Part shown: positions 43,725 through 52,564 of the stretch, in pieces
Numbering within the stretch: position 1 is the first letter of the stretch
Layout of the letters: each line of letters starts with the position of its first letter
DNA from: an uncultured Sutterella sp.
GTDB taxonomy: Bacteria > Pseudomonadota > Gammaproteobacteria > Burkholderiales > Burkholderiaceae_F
Direction: 5' to 3'
NCBI GenBank assembly: GCA_905202595.1
Contig: CAJKSP010000001.1
Span: forward strand, 88,024-152,023
Length of the DNA: 64,000 nucleotides
The notes under the pieces: model-generated
Seen by the model: only the letters and a program-made list of their open reading frames with translations
The model's database searches: none
Told to the model about the DNA's origin: nothing
Made by a program: the position numbers and the translations under genes

Positions 43725-44489
43725 TCAGAGAGGCTCCTCAGCGTTGAGATAGTCGAGGCCCGGTACGACGCTGTTTGAGGGCTGCGGCTTTGTTTCAGCT
43801 GGCGCGCGGCGTGTGTTCTTCGGATCATCTTCAGCAAGCCAGCCGAGTCGATAGTGGCGGCCAATGGCGCCGAGCACTGCTTTCGGCTCAGCAATGCGGA
43901 TGGCTGCTTCATCTGTAGGGCAGCTTTTTTCGCAGAGCCCGCAGCCCGTACAAGCTTCCGGGTGGATGACGGGAATGAAAACGGCATGCTTGCTCAGGCC
44001 GCGCGGGTGCGGTTCGGCCGTGATGGCGCGTCCTTCTTCCGGGCAGGCACGGAAGCAGACTTCGCAGCGAAGCCCCTGCCAGGACAAGCAGGACTGAGGA
44101 TCAACGATAGCGACGCCCATTTTGGCCTCGCGCACGTCTGTGACCGCTGGATCGAGCGCTCCCGTGGGACAAGCTTTCACGCAGGGCAAGTCGCGGCACA
44201 TGTAGCACGGGACGTCTCTGGGTATGAAGTAGGGTGTGCCAGTCGGTGCAGGGCCACGCATGCCGGCAAGCCTGAGCGTGCCGTACGGGCAGGCATTGAC
44301 GCAGCGACCGCATCGAGCGCATGCGGCGGTAAACCGTCCACCCTCGCGCGCTCCCGGCGGACGCGGCGCCCAATGGGCGGCGGCGTCGCGAGCCGGGAGC
44401 ATGCTGAGGAGAAATGCTCCGGCAAAGCCGGCGCACCCGACGGCGGCTGCGCCCTCAAGGAATGCTCGGCGAGAAGGCTTGGCAGCCAT
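43725..44489 (-). CDS. napG: Ferredoxin-type protein NapG
   Basis: Periplasmic iron-sulfur protein of 254 residues exported by the Tat route (twin arginine in SRRAFLEGAAAVG). It contains four [4Fe-4S] clusters' worth of cysteines: CARCGRCVNACPYG, CYMCRDLPCVKACPTG, CEVCFRACPE and CTGCGLCEKSCPTD. With NapH it forms a quinol-oxidising module. ATG 44489 lies 5 bases after the napA stop, with GAAGG inside napA. Confidence 0.94.
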   Translation of the reverse strand: MAAKPSRRAFLEGAAAVGCAGFAGAFLLSMLPARDAAAHWAPRPPGAREGGRFTAACARCGRCVNACPYGTLRLAGMRGPAPTGTPYFIPRDVPCYMCRDLPCVKACPTGALDPAVTDVREAKMGVAIVDPQSCLSWQGLRCEVCFRACPEEGRAITAEPHPRGLSKHAVFIPVIHPEACTGCGLCEKSCPTDEAAIRIAEPKAVLGAIGRHYRLGWLAEDDPKNTRRAPAETKPQPSNSVVPGLDYLNAEEPL

Positions 44490-44494
44490 GACGA

Positions 44495-47230
44495 TCAAGC
44501 CTTCTTTACGAGAACAGCCGTTTTTTTGTAGTCCGGCTCAAGCGACAGCGGATCTGTGGCATCAATCGTCACAGCGTTCGTGCGTACTTTTTCGTCAAAG
44601 AATGCAAGCCAAGTACTGCCTTTGGGCATGAGGTTGCGAGATTGTGTCTCAACGACGGCTTCGCAGGCGCCGTAGCGGCTTTCTACGCGGGCGAGATCGC
44701 CGCGCTTAAGACCGCGTTTTTCTGCGTCGGACGGGTTCATATAGAGCAGTGCCTGAGGTGCAGCGCGATAGAGCTCAGGCACCCGCCTCGTCATAGAGCC
44801 TGTGTGCCAGTGCTCGAGAATGCGTCCCGTGCAGAGCCAGAGATCAAAGTGGCTGTCAGGTTGTTCCACTGGTGCGGCATACGGACGGAAAAAGATCTTC
44901 GCCTTGCCGAGATGAGGCTTTGCGGTCTTATCGGTCACGCCCTGAAGATTGCCTGAGGGGATTTCCTTCATAAGCTTGCCGTAAAAGAGCGCATCAGGCT
45001 TAGCGTATGGATCGTAGTCGACATTAAAGCGGTAAGGTGTTTCTTTGCCGTTCACGACCGGCCAGAGGAGGCCGTGGACCTTTTCGTCCATATAGGTGTC
45101 GAAGTCGGCAAGATCGTGTCCGCCGAGCGTAAAGGTTCGGTATTCGGTGAAGAGCGCTTTTTCCGGGAAGTACTCGATCCCGAGAGCCTTGCCAGTAGCG
45201 TTGAGCTCGTTCGGGTACTTCGCATCTGGCCAAGTTGCTTTGGCTCGCAAACCGGTCGGGGCAAAAAGGACATCAAACAGCGTGGCATCGGCTGAGATGC
45301 CCAGTTTTTTTGCCTCATCAAGGACACTTGGGAGTTTGCCGTCCTTTGCACCAGCGAGTGGCAACTCGCCCCAGGTATCTGCAATCTTGATGCGCTGAGC
45401 AAGCGCCATCATCATCCAAATATCTGTACGGGCTTCGCCAGGCGCTTCGACAAGCTGATGCCATCCTTGCGTGCGGCGCTCGCCGTTACCATAGAGGCCC
45501 CACTTCTCAAAGTGAGCGGCAGCGGGCAGGATGAGGTCGGCCGCGCGAGCTGAATAGGTCGGATAAATATCGGAGACGACGATGAAGGCATCTGGCCGGC
45601 GCCACGACTCAACAAAATGCGTGTTGTTCGGCGCAGATTGCAGGATGTTCACTACTTGAGTCCAAACGAAGTCGACTGCGCCGTCTTCTATGCCGCGCAG
45701 GATCTCAATGCACGAACGTCCAACTTTTGGATTGAGCGTGCCGGCCGGCAAGTTCCAGATCTTTTCGGTTTTGGCACGGTGAGCCGGATTGGCTACGAGC
45801 ATGTCGGAAGGCAGACGGTGGCTGAAGGCTCCAACTTCTCGAGCAGAACCGCAAGCAGAAGGCTGGCCGGTGAGCGAAAAGGCGCCGCAGCCGGGGAGGC
45901 CGTGTTTGCCGAGCAGCAGATGAATCGAATAGATGAGCTCATTCATCCATACGCCGCGCTGATGCTGATTGACGCCCATACACCAGAAACTCATCATTAG
46001 GCGCTTGGGATCGCAGACCAGGTCGGCGAGTGTCATGAGCTTCTGCTTGAAGGTATCAAGCGATTCGTCGGGGTCGCCCTTAGCAAGCTCTGCAACGAAG
46101 TCGAGCGTATAAGGCTCAAGCCCCTTCGCATATTCGGCGAATGGGATTTCCCAATGGTTCGATGCCGTGCCGCCGCTGTTTTTCTGTGGTACCTCCTCGC
46201 CTTTCCGGCGTCCTTGCGCGATGGCTTCTGCCTCATCGAGCTTCACAACAAGCTGCCGTTTAAGAGTGTCCTTTTCAGCGGGGCGAGCATGCTTGTCGTT
46301 GTTTCTGAGTCCATATCCGATGTCTGTCACGCCTGCGGCGAAAATGCAGTGCTTCTGCACAAAGTCCTTGTTGACGAGGCCGCGCTTGACGATTTCGCGT
46401 TGCAGAAAGTTCGCAATGGCAAGGTCGGTGTTCGGACGGAAAACAATGACAAGGTCAGATAGGTTCGACGAGGAGTTGCGGTGCGTTGTGAGCTGGACGA
46501 TGCGAGTGCGCTTTTCTGTCAGGCGTCGGTTGGCAACTCGGGACCAGAGCACGGGATGTGCTTCGGCCATGTTGTTGCCCCAGAGGATCATCAAATCCGA
46601 CTTTTCGATGTCGTCATAGTTGTTAGCGGGTTCATCTACGCCGAAAGTCTGATAGAAGCCGACGACAGCAGAAGCCATGCAAAGGCGAGCATTCGGATCA
46701 ATATTGTTCGAACGCAGACCGCCCTTCATGAGCTTGGAGGCGGTGTAGGCTTCTGGGATTGTGTACTGGCCAGAGCCGATGATGGCAATGCCGTCCGGTC
46801 CCTTCGCGCGGTAGGCCTTCATTAGCTGACGCGCCATTTCATCAAGCGCTTCATCCCAGCTCACTGGTTCGAAGCGGCCGTTTTTGTCGAAGTGGCCGTT
46901 TTTGCGTCGCATGAGCGGAGTCGTCAGACGGTCGCGCCCGTACATGATTTTGGCATTGAAATAGCCTTTCACGCAGTTAAGACCGCGGTTCACAGGAGCG
47001 TCTGGGTCTCCTTTTGTGGCGACAATTCGACCGTCGCGTACGCCAGCAAGCAGGCCGCATCCTGTACCGCAGAAGCGACAGACGCCTTTATGCCAGACAA
47101 GGCCCTCGTCTGCGGTTTTGGCGGCTTCAGCAGCAGAGGCTGACACAGGAATGCCTAGCGTCATGGCGGCGCTGGCGGCGAGGCCGGTTTTTAAAAGCGT
47201 GCGGCGGTGAATCTGAATGGGCTTGAGCAT
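44495..47230 (-). CDS. napA: Periplasmic nitrate reductase catalytic subunit NapA
   Basis: Molybdenum bis-MGD enzyme that reduces nitrate to nitrite in the periplasm. The Tat signal is HRRTLLKTGLAAS, and the N-terminal [4Fe-4S] site reads CRFCGTGCGLLAGV with the fourth Cys in RGLNCVKGY. The molybdenum-ligand cysteine lies in NARLCMASAVVGF, matching the E. coli NapA segment NARHCMASAVVGF. At 911 residues it is longer than E. coli NapA (828), closer to epsilonproteobacterial enzymes. AGGAGA precedes the ATG by 7 bases. It is second in napDAGHB. Confidence 0.96.
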   Translation of the reverse strand: MLKPIQIHRRTLLKTGLAASAAMTLGIPVSASAAEAAKTADEGLVWHKGVCRFCGTGCGLLAGVRDGRIVATKGDPDAPVNRGLNCVKGYFNAKIMYGRDRLTTPLMRRKNGHFDKNGRFEPVSWDEALDEMARQLMKAYRAKGPDGIAIIGSGQYTIPEAYTASKLMKGGLRSNNIDPNARLCMASAVVGFYQTFGVDEPANNYDDIEKSDLMILWGNNMAEAHPVLWSRVANRRLTEKRTRIVQLTTHRNSSSNLSDLVIVFRPNTDLAIANFLQREIVKRGLVNKDFVQKHCIFAAGVTDIGYGLRNNDKHARPAEKDTLKRQLVVKLDEAEAIAQGRRKGEEVPQKNSGGTASNHWEIPFAEYAKGLEPYTLDFVAELAKGDPDESLDTFKQKLMTLADLVCDPKRLMMSFWCMGVNQHQRGVWMNELIYSIHLLLGKHGLPGCGAFSLTGQPSACGSAREVGAFSHRLPSDMLVANPAHRAKTEKIWNLPAGTLNPKVGRSCIEILRGIEDGAVDFVWTQVVNILQSAPNNTHFVESWRRPDAFIVVSDIYPTYSARAADLILPAAAHFEKWGLYGNGERRTQGWHQLVEAPGEARTDIWMMMALAQRIKIADTWGELPLAGAKDGKLPSVLDEAKKLGISADATLFDVLFAPTGLRAKATWPDAKYPNELNATGKALGIEYFPEKALFTEYRTFTLGGHDLADFDTYMDEKVHGLLWPVVNGKETPYRFNVDYDPYAKPDALFYGKLMKEIPSGNLQGVTDKTAKPHLGKAKIFFRPYAAPVEQPDSHFDLWLCTGRILEHWHTGSMTRRVPELYRAAPQALLYMNPSDAEKRGLKRGDLARVESRYGACEAVVETQSRNLMPKGSTWLAFFDEKVRTNAVTIDATDPLSLEPDYKKTAVLVKKA

Positions 47231-47278
47231 GCGGGGTCTCCTGATTCGGCTGGGATAACGGGGGCGAGACGACGATGA

Positions 47279-47515
47279 TCAACAAGCTTCGTCGCGCTCT
47301 TCTAAGAGGCTTGCATCGGCAGTGCCGGGCAGCGACCGTATTTCTGTGAAGCGGTCAGCGGCTGAATGGACATCGGGCGCTTCGATCGTGCAGACGTAGC
47401 GATTGCTGGAACGGTCCTCGTAGTGAATGTCAACGCCGGGAACGGCGGCAAGCTGTGACCGTAGCGCGTCAAATTGACCAGGAAGCGCGACGACGAGAAT
47501 GGCAGAAAGATTCAT
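47279..47515 (-). CDS. napD: Chaperone NapD
   Basis: Cytosolic Tat-signal-binding chaperone for NapA, 78 residues. It starts MNLSAILVVALPGQFDALRSQL and keeps the NapD ferredoxin-like fold pattern with PGVDIHYEDRSSNRYVCTIE. It is the first gene of the nap operon, 48 bases before napA. The 274 bases upstream (47516-47789) contain a NarL-type heptamer and no gene. Confidence 0.9.
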   Translation of the reverse strand: MNLSAILVVALPGQFDALRSQLAAVPGVDIHYEDRSSNRYVCTIEAPDVHSAADRFTEIRSLPGTADASLLEERDEAC

Positions 47516-47641
47516 CTAAGCGAAGCCTCGAGAAATAGGTCGGATGACAGTTTCGAGTTTCGTGCAGGCATGTTCAGACGACTAGCCCCCTGAGCGGAGA
47601 GCTAGGTTGCAGGGATGAGGCCCTTTAGACAGATGTGGCGC

Positions 47642-47648
47642 TACCTAT
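47642..47648. promoter_or_regulatory. Single NarL heptamer match upstream of napD
   Basis: TACCTAT fits the NarL consensus TACYYMT and lies about 130 bp upstream of the napD start. A single heptamer is expected by chance fairly often, so this is weak support for NarL control of nap. Confidence 0.3.
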
Positions 47649-47789
47649 TTGGGGTGGGCGCTTTGATCAAGCTGATGCGTGATTGCTGAAGTCAGTTGTC
47701 TTGACTGGCCTTCTGCTGCAGCGAAGGTGGCGATAGAAACGCAGCGGCGGTCCACCTCTCCCTTTTGGGAGGCCATAACGCTTGCCTGG

Positions 47790-48998
47790 CTATTTTTCCG
47801 GAATGGGTCTCAGCAGCGCGATGACTGCAGCGGCAACAATGAGAAGCGAGGAGAGAAGGTAGGGAATGCCCGCAGAGAAGGAGGATGGATCAGAACCGAT
47901 GGTAGAAAGCAGAAGCGGAGTGCCGACCACAGGGCTGATGGCGCCAGTGAAGCTATTGAGCGAGCTCATAGCGCCGAGCCGGATGCCTTGGCTTTTGGGA
48001 TCGCCAGTTCTGCTGACGACGCTTTGAAGTGTAGGGCCGACAACACCCATAAGCGCAAAGGTGCAAATGAGGAGAGCAGCCGCCGTTCCGTTTGTAGAAA
48101 AGCCGATGCCGACAAGAGAGGCAAAGCCGACGGTTAGTCCAGCAAGCGTCAGGCGTTCAGCTGAGAGCCGTTTGGCAAGCCAAGGCAGAGCGGCGCCTTG
48201 TGTGGCCGTTATCGCAAAGCCTAGCGCAAAGATTGAAAAGCCGATGAGACGAGGCGTCCAGCCGTAGCGAAATTCGGTGTAGAGCGCCCATGTACATTGG
48301 ACAATGCTTTGCGAAAGCGTGTAGAGCGTCACGATGAGCAGAATCGGCAGGATGGCTTTTTCGCGCGAAAGCGAAGCCAGCATTGCAAGCGGATTGATGC
48401 GCGATAGGGAAATCGGTGCAGCTGAGCGCGCATTGGGCGGCAGGCTTTCCGGCAGGATCAAGAGGCCATAGAGAAAGTTCGCGGTGCAGATGATGCCTGC
48501 GAAGAGAAAGGGAATTCTCGGGCTTTCTTCACCCAGGAGGCCGCCTAATGCTGGACCGAGAATGAAAGCAATGCCAAAAATGGCGCCGATTCGTCCGAAT
48601 GCAGATGTTCGGCGCTCGGCAGGCGTGACGTCGGCGATGTATGCCTGCGCTACGACCATATTGGAGCTCATCATGCCGCCGGCTAGTCGGCTTGCAAGAA
48701 TGGCCCAAAGTGAATTTGTGAATGCCGGGACGAACATCATGATGGCAAGTCCGCAAATGCCTGCGAGCAGCACGGGACGGCGGCCGATTCTGTCCGAAAG
48801 TGCTCCGATTACTGGTGCAGAGAAAAACTGCATGAGTCCGTAGCTCACCATGATGGCGCCATACCATGCAGTCTGAGCATCTGGTGACTCCGCAAGAGTG
48901 CCCACAAGCCGCGGCAGCACTGGGATGATGAGTCCGATGCCAAGCGCGTCAAGGAAAACGCAGGCGAGGACAAAGCCGACGGCAGGTTGGCGGCGCAT
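47790..48998 (-). CDS. MFS drug-type efflux transporter (TetA/DHA1-like)
   Basis: Inner-membrane major facilitator of 402 residues with about 12 hydrophobic helices. The N-terminus FLDALGIGLIIPVLPRLVGTL and the loop 2-3 motif A, GALSDRIGRRPVLLAG, are typical of the drug:H+ antiporter-1 family including TetA(A)-like proteins. GPALGGLLG in helix 5 matches motif C. The start is uncertain: ATG 48998 matches family alignments, but its ribosome-binding site is poor and the frame is open to 49091. Substrate and any resistance phenotype are unknown. Confidence 0.85.
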   Translation of the reverse strand: MRRQPAVGFVLACVFLDALGIGLIIPVLPRLVGTLAESPDAQTAWYGAIMVSYGLMQFFSAPVIGALSDRIGRRPVLLAGICGLAIMMFVPAFTNSLWAILASRLAGGMMSSNMVVAQAYIADVTPAERRTSAFGRIGAIFGIAFILGPALGGLLGEESPRIPFLFAGIICTANFLYGLLILPESLPPNARSAAPISLSRINPLAMLASLSREKAILPILLIVTLYTLSQSIVQCTWALYTEFRYGWTPRLIGFSIFALGFAITATQGAALPWLAKRLSAERLTLAGLTVGFASLVGIGFSTNGTAAALLICTFALMGVVGPTLQSVVSRTGDPKSQGIRLGAMSSLNSFTGAISPVVGTPLLLSTIGSDPSSFSAGIPYLLSSLLIVAAAVIALLRPIPEK

Positions 48999-49165
48999 GG
49001 GAGAACTCAAACCCTTTAGAAAAACGAAGACGCTTTCAATATTAGCGGCCTTCACGCGGGGGCTGAGACTGCTAGCTCTCCGGCGGTGCAAGAGGCGCTG
49101 GAAACCTGTCCTCTGCTCCGCCGCAGGCGAGCCCTGCAGAAATGCCTAGAGGCGGTACGGCGCTG

Positions 49166-49193
49166 TTGACATCCCCTTGATAAGGTGTAATCA
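49166..49193 (+). promoter_or_regulatory. Probable sstT promoter
   Basis: A consensus TTGACA (49166-49171) and TAATCA (49188-49193) are spaced by 16 bp, 65 bp before the sstT start. It lies in the 260-bp divergent region with the MFS gene. Confidence 0.5.
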
Positions 49194-49258
49194 AAATGGC
49201 CGGGTGTTTCTGCAAGCCGCCATCAAAGACCAACAACATCGTCGGAGATGACAAGCAT

Positions 49259-50491
49259 ATGAATCGAGTTTTTAAGTTTGCGATGCCGTTTCTACAGGCA
49301 TCGTTGGTTAAACAGATCCTAGTAGGACTGGTTCTCGGCGCCATTGTCGGCCTGGTTTGGCCGTCTGCGGGTGTGGAGCTTGGCTTCCTCGGCACTGTTT
49401 TTGTCAGCGCGTTGAAGGGCGTGGCGCCGATTCTGGTATTCGTGCTAGTGATGAGCTCGATTGCCAATCAGAATATGAGCGGCGACGTGCATATCAAGCC
49501 AATTCTGGCGCTTTATTTGTGCGGCACGTTTTCGGCGGCTGTCGTTGCGGTACTCGTCTGCTTTCTCTGGCCAACGAAAATTGTGCTTGTTGCTACGGAG
49601 CAGGCAGTTTCGGCACCGGGCAGCATTGCTGAAGTGCTGAAGAATCTTGTGCTGCAAGTGGTCGACAATCCCGTTCATGCTATTGCGAACGGCAACTACA
49701 TCGGCATTCTTGCTTGGGCCATTGCCATGGGCGTTGTACTTCGTCGTGCCGAGCAGTCGACGCGTGAAGTGCTCCTTGATGCAGCCAAAGGAGTTGAGTT
49801 TATCGTGAAGCTCGTCATTCGCTTCGCGCCAATCGGCATTTTTGGGCTGATTGCATCAACGCTTGCGACGACGGGCCTTTCTGCCATGGCCGGTTATGTG
49901 AAGTTGCTTGCATTGCTGTTGGGCACGATGTTCTTTGTTGCGCTCATCGTCAACCCCTTCCTTGTCTGGTGCTGTATTCGAAGCAATCCTTATCCCTATA
50001 CTCTGATGACGCTTCGCGAATCAGGCGTTTCAGCTTTCTTTACGCGTTCTTCGGCAGCCAATATTCCCGTGAATCTTGAGATCTGCCGCCGCTTGAACCT
50101 TCCGGAGTCGACGTATGCCGTGTCGATTCCTGTCGGAGCTACGGTGAATATGGCTGGAGCTGCCATCACGATTACGGTTCTTACGTTTTCGGCGGCCTAT
50201 TCGCTCAACGTTGCGGTTGACGTGCCGACTGCGATCTTTCTCTCTTTTGTTGCTTCGCTCTGCGCAGCTGGAGCTTCTGGCGTTCCCGGCGGCTCTCTCA
50301 TGCTGATCCCGCTTGCTTGCGGCCTTTTCGGCATTGATCAAAATGCCGCCATGCAGGTGGTAGCTGTGGGCTTCATCATCGGCGTGTTGCAGGATTCGTG
50401 CGAAACGGCGCTCAATTCTTCGTCGGATGCGCTTTTTACGATCGCTGCCTGCAAGCGCGCAGAGCGCTTAAAGGCGATGCGCCAACAATAA
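49259..50491 (+). CDS. sstT: Serine/threonine:Na+ symporter SstT
   Basis: Sodium-coupled uptake of serine and threonine across the inner membrane. The 410 residues track E. coli SstT throughout: [57 protein letters not shown], and [23 protein letters not shown] 49259 is chosen over an in-frame start at 49196 because it gives the normal length and GGAG lies 11 bases upstream. The gene is monocistronic and ends at a strong terminator. Confidence 0.95.
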   Translation: MNRVFKFAMPFLQASLVKQILVGLVLGAIVGLVWPSAGVELGFLGTVFVSALKGVAPILVFVLVMSSIANQNMSGDVHIKPILALYLCGTFSAAVVAVLVCFLWPTKIVLVATEQAVSAPGSIAEVLKNLVLQVVDNPVHAIANGNYIGILAWAIAMGVVLRRAEQSTREVLLDAAKGVEFIVKLVIRFAPIGIFGLIASTLATTGLSAMAGYVKLLALLLGTMFFVALIVNPFLVWCCIRSNPYPYTLMTLRESGVSAFFTRSSAANIPVNLEICRRLNLPESTYAVSIPVGATVNMAGAAITITVLTFSAAYSLNVAVDVPTAIFLSFVASLCAAGASGVPGGSLMLIPLACGLFGIDQNAAMQVVAVGFIIGVLQDSCETALNSSSDALFTIAACKRAERLKAMRQQ

Positions 50492-50545
50492 TTAAAAAGC
50501 GCAGATGCGCAGGCCGAAGTCTTCTTTCGGCGTGCGGCTGACGTT

Positions 50546-50591
50546 TCAAATCGCCCCGACTCAAGTTTTTTTTGAGTCGGGGCGATTTTTA
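50546..50591 (+). terminator. Strong intrinsic terminator after sstT
   Basis: A perfect 17-bp stem, AAATCGCCCCGACTCAA (50548-50564) with TTGAGTCGGGGCGATTT (50572-50588), loop GTTTTTT, then T residues. Confidence 0.95.
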
Positions 50592-50624
50592 TGGAGAAGA
50601 GTCGGCAAAGAGCGGAAACAGCGT

Positions 50625-50678
50625 CATAGGAAAAACTAAGCCTCAGCTACCGGACGGCTAATTTGCACTTGATACGCT
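50625..50678 (+). promoter_or_regulatory. Promoter 1 of the PepSY module with 11-bp-spaced CTA repeats
   Basis: CTAAG (50636), CTAC (50647) and CTAAT (50658) start exactly 11 bp apart. An extended -10-like TGATACGCT lies at 50670-50678. The segment from CATAGG (50625) onward aligns without gaps, at about three quarters identity, to the region 51153-51206 before the second PepSY gene. Such 11-bp direct repeats are typical of OmpR-family regulator sites. Confidence 0.6.
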
Positions 50679-50736
50679 CGATGTCAAGAAGCAAGGCAGT
50701 TCATCCTGCCGCTGATTCCGCTGAGAGGTATCAACC

Positions 50737-51123
50737 ATGTTGATGAAGAAGATGTTTGTTGCTGTGGCTGTCATTGCTGCCTTCGGTGCAGCTGCCTCTG
50801 CTTACGCTGCCTTTGATGCAAAGGCTATTTCGTTGGATGCTGCGGTTGCCGCAGCCGAGAAAGCTTATCCAGGTGAAGCGTTGCGCTCGACGCTTCGCGC
50901 ATCGCCCAACGGTCCCGTTTGGGAAGTTTGCATTGAGCAGCAGACTGGTGTGCGAGTGCATGTGCTGGTTGATGCGCAGACGGGTCGCATTGCGGCAGCC
51001 GATGCGCGCAGCGCGGCTCCGGATGCGAAAGCTAGCGGTTATCTCTGTCCGTATGCGCCGGACGGTACGAGCTACGGTCGCGGCGGCCATCATCGCGGTG
51101 TTGGTTTTCACCATAGGTGGTAG
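50737..51123 (+). CDS. Secreted PepSY-domain protein with His-rich tail (copy 1)
   Basis: Predicted periplasmic protein of 128 residues. A signal peptide (MLMKKMFVAVAVIAAFGAAASAYA) precedes a PepSY-type domain: ISLDAAVAAAEKAYPGEALR, WEVCIEQQTGVRVHVLVDAQTGRI. The tail GRGGHHRGVGFHHRW is rich in His and could bind metal. GAGAGG precedes the ATG by about 8 bases. A close paralogue follows at 51272, and the pair lies directly before a two-component system. The function of this protein family is not known; the domain is also found in inhibitors or sensors of peptidases. Confidence 0.8.
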   Translation: MLMKKMFVAVAVIAAFGAAASAYAAFDAKAISLDAAVAAAEKAYPGEALRSTLRASPNGPVWEVCIEQQTGVRVHVLVDAQTGRIAAADARSAAPDAKASGYLCPYAPDGTSYGRGGHHRGVGFHHRW

Positions 51124-51152
51124 TCAGCGCGTGGGCAGACGTAAAGGGCTTG

Positions 51153-51206
51153 CATAGGGAAAGCTAAGTTTCGCCTAGCGGCTGCCTAATTTGCGATTGA
51201 TAGGCT
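51153..51206 (+). promoter_or_regulatory. Promoter 2 of the PepSY module with 11-bp-spaced CTA repeats
   Basis: CTAAG (51164), CTAG (51175) and CTAAT (51186) start exactly 11 bp apart, and TGATAGGCT at 51198-51206 is an extended -10-like element. It is the duplicate of promoter 1, with identical spacing between all elements. Confidence 0.6.
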
Positions 51207-51271
51207 TGAATGCAAGAGAAACAGACAGGCAGCGCGCTCCGCTGCTATTGATTGACAAAGAGGTACTGAAG

Positions 51272-51772
51272 ATGCTGACGAAGAAACTGCTTGCTAGTCT
51301 GGCTGGAATTGCCGTGATCAGCGTTGCTGCCACTGCTTATGCGGCTACTGCGTCCACGACTACGCCTCAAGCTCCTGCTGCGGCTGAGATGCAGGCAATG
51401 CCCAAGATCGACATGGCGGCTGCCGTCGCTGCTGCGCAAAAGGCCTATCCGGGAGAAGCCTTCCGTGCGGCATTGCGAACCTATCCGGGCTATGGCCTTG
51501 TTTGGGACGTTTGTATCGAGAAGAAGGATGGAGCACGAGTGCATGCGCTGGTCAATTCAGAGACCGGCGATGTGACTGCGGCTGACGTTAAAGGCATCCG
51601 AGGGATGCAAGGCGGTCGTGGCGCCGGATTCTATGGTTATCCGTGTCCGATGATGCAGGGCGCTCCATGTCCGAATGCGGGCTATGGCCCTGGTTCTCGG
51701 ATGCATCGCGGCTACGGCATGCATCACGGCTTTGGAATGCATCATGGGGCCGGCATGCATTATGGCTGGTAG
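51272..51772 (+). CDS. Secreted PepSY-domain protein with His/Met-rich tail (copy 2)
   Basis: Predicted periplasmic protein of 166 residues, paralogue of the preceding gene. A signal peptide (MLTKKLLASLAGIAVISVAATAYA) and an Ala/Thr/Pro linker precede the PepSY domain (MAAAVAAAQKAYPGEAFRAAL, VWDVCIEKKDGARVHALVNS). The tail includes GYPCPMMQGAPCPNAG, then GYGMHHGFGMHHGAGMHYGW, with several Met, His and two Cys, suggesting metal binding. AAGAGG lies 8 bases before ATG 51272. An open frame upstream of the ATG overlaps the duplicated promoter and is not coding. Confidence 0.8.
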   Translation: MLTKKLLASLAGIAVISVAATAYAATASTTTPQAPAAAEMQAMPKIDMAAAVAAAQKAYPGEAFRAALRTYPGYGLVWDVCIEKKDGARVHALVNSETGDVTAADVKGIRGMQGGRGAGFYGYPCPMMQGAPCPNAGYGPGSRMHRGYGMHHGFGMHHGAGMHYGW

Positions 51773-51810
51773 CCAATCGAATGTTTGCACGGCGTAGGGA
51801 TTATTGAAAA

Positions 51811-51843
51811 GCGGGCTTCGCAGCCGATCGGTGGCGAAGCCCG
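51811..51843 (+). other. Hairpin between the PepSY genes and the two-component genes
   Basis: CGGGCTTCGC (51812-51821) pairs perfectly with GCGAAGCCCG (51834-51843). No T tract follows, so it may stabilise or attenuate the transcript rather than end it. Confidence 0.55.
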
Positions 51844-51889
51844 AGGTGTATTTGCGCATCCTTATACTCGGTGAAAGGAGGCGCTTAAC

Positions 51890-52564
51890 ATGCATATTCT
51901 GCTTATTGAGGACGATCCCTTCATTGCGCGAGCGGTGACGGCGGCACTCGAAAGTGAAGCCCATACCGTCACTTGGACGCCGACAGGCATTGACGGTCTT
52001 GCATCTATTGCAATGCGTCGGCCAGATGCTGTGCTGCTTGATTTGGGCTTGCCAGGCATGGATGGCATTGATGTCATGAAGCGAATTCGTGCTTTGCCTG
52101 CACCGGACTCAAGCCTGCCTGTACTCATTATTACAGCGCGAGAAGCGCTTGAAAGCCGTTTAGAAGGGCTCGATGCAGGGGCAGATGATTATGTTCTCAA
52201 GCCTTTTCATATGTCTGAACTCCTTGCAAGAATCCGCGCCGTCATGCGCCGCAAGGGCCCTCTGGCGAATGATGTGCTCCGCAGCGGACGCATCTCGCTC
52301 AATACTGTGACCCATGTCTGCGATGTCGGGGGACAGAATGTGACGCTTTCCAAACGCGAATATGCTTTATTGGCCGCACTGCTAGTTCGTCCGGGAGCGA
52401 TTCTGTCAAAGCGTGCGCTTGAAGAGAGGCTCTACGGCCCGGGAGAGGAGCCGGAAGGCAATGCGGTCGAGTATCTCATTCATGCGCTGCGCAAGAAAAT
52501 CGGAACGGAATCAATAGAAAACATCCGAGGCCTCGGCTGGCGCGTAAAGGCGGATCGAGTATGA
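51890..52564 (+). CDS. Two-component response regulator, OmpR family
   Basis: DNA-binding regulator of 224 residues. The receiver domain has Asp8/Asp9 and the phosphorylation site Asp51 (AVLLDLGLPGMDG), with TAREA and LKPFH active-site elements. The C-terminal winged helix has LSKREYALLAALL and VEYLIHALRKKIG, and ends NIRGLGWRVKA. AAAGGAGG precedes the ATG by 8 bases. It overlaps the kinase gene by 4 bases (ATGA). The 11-bp-spaced CTA boxes in front of both PepSY genes are the obvious candidate target (inference). Confidence 0.93.
   Translation: MHILLIEDDPFIARAVTAALESEAHTVTWTPTGIDGLASIAMRRPDAVLLDLGLPGMDGIDVMKRIRALPAPDSSLPVLIITAREALESRLEGLDAGADDYVLKPFHMSELLARIRAVMRRKGPLANDVLRSGRISLNTVTHVCDVGGQNVTLSKREYALLAALLVRPGAILSKRALEERLYGPGEEPEGNAVEYLIHALRKKIGTESIENIRGLGWRVKADRV

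Noticed and set aside
47663..47670. FNR-like site TTGATCAA upstream of napD
   Set aside because: The FNR consensus TTGATNNNNATCAA needs two half-sites separated by 4 bp; only an overlapping palindrome is present.
47790..48998. Tetracycline resistance determinant
   Set aside because: The protein is of the TetA-like drug antiporter family, but family membership alone does not show tetracycline export, and no tetR partner is adjacent.
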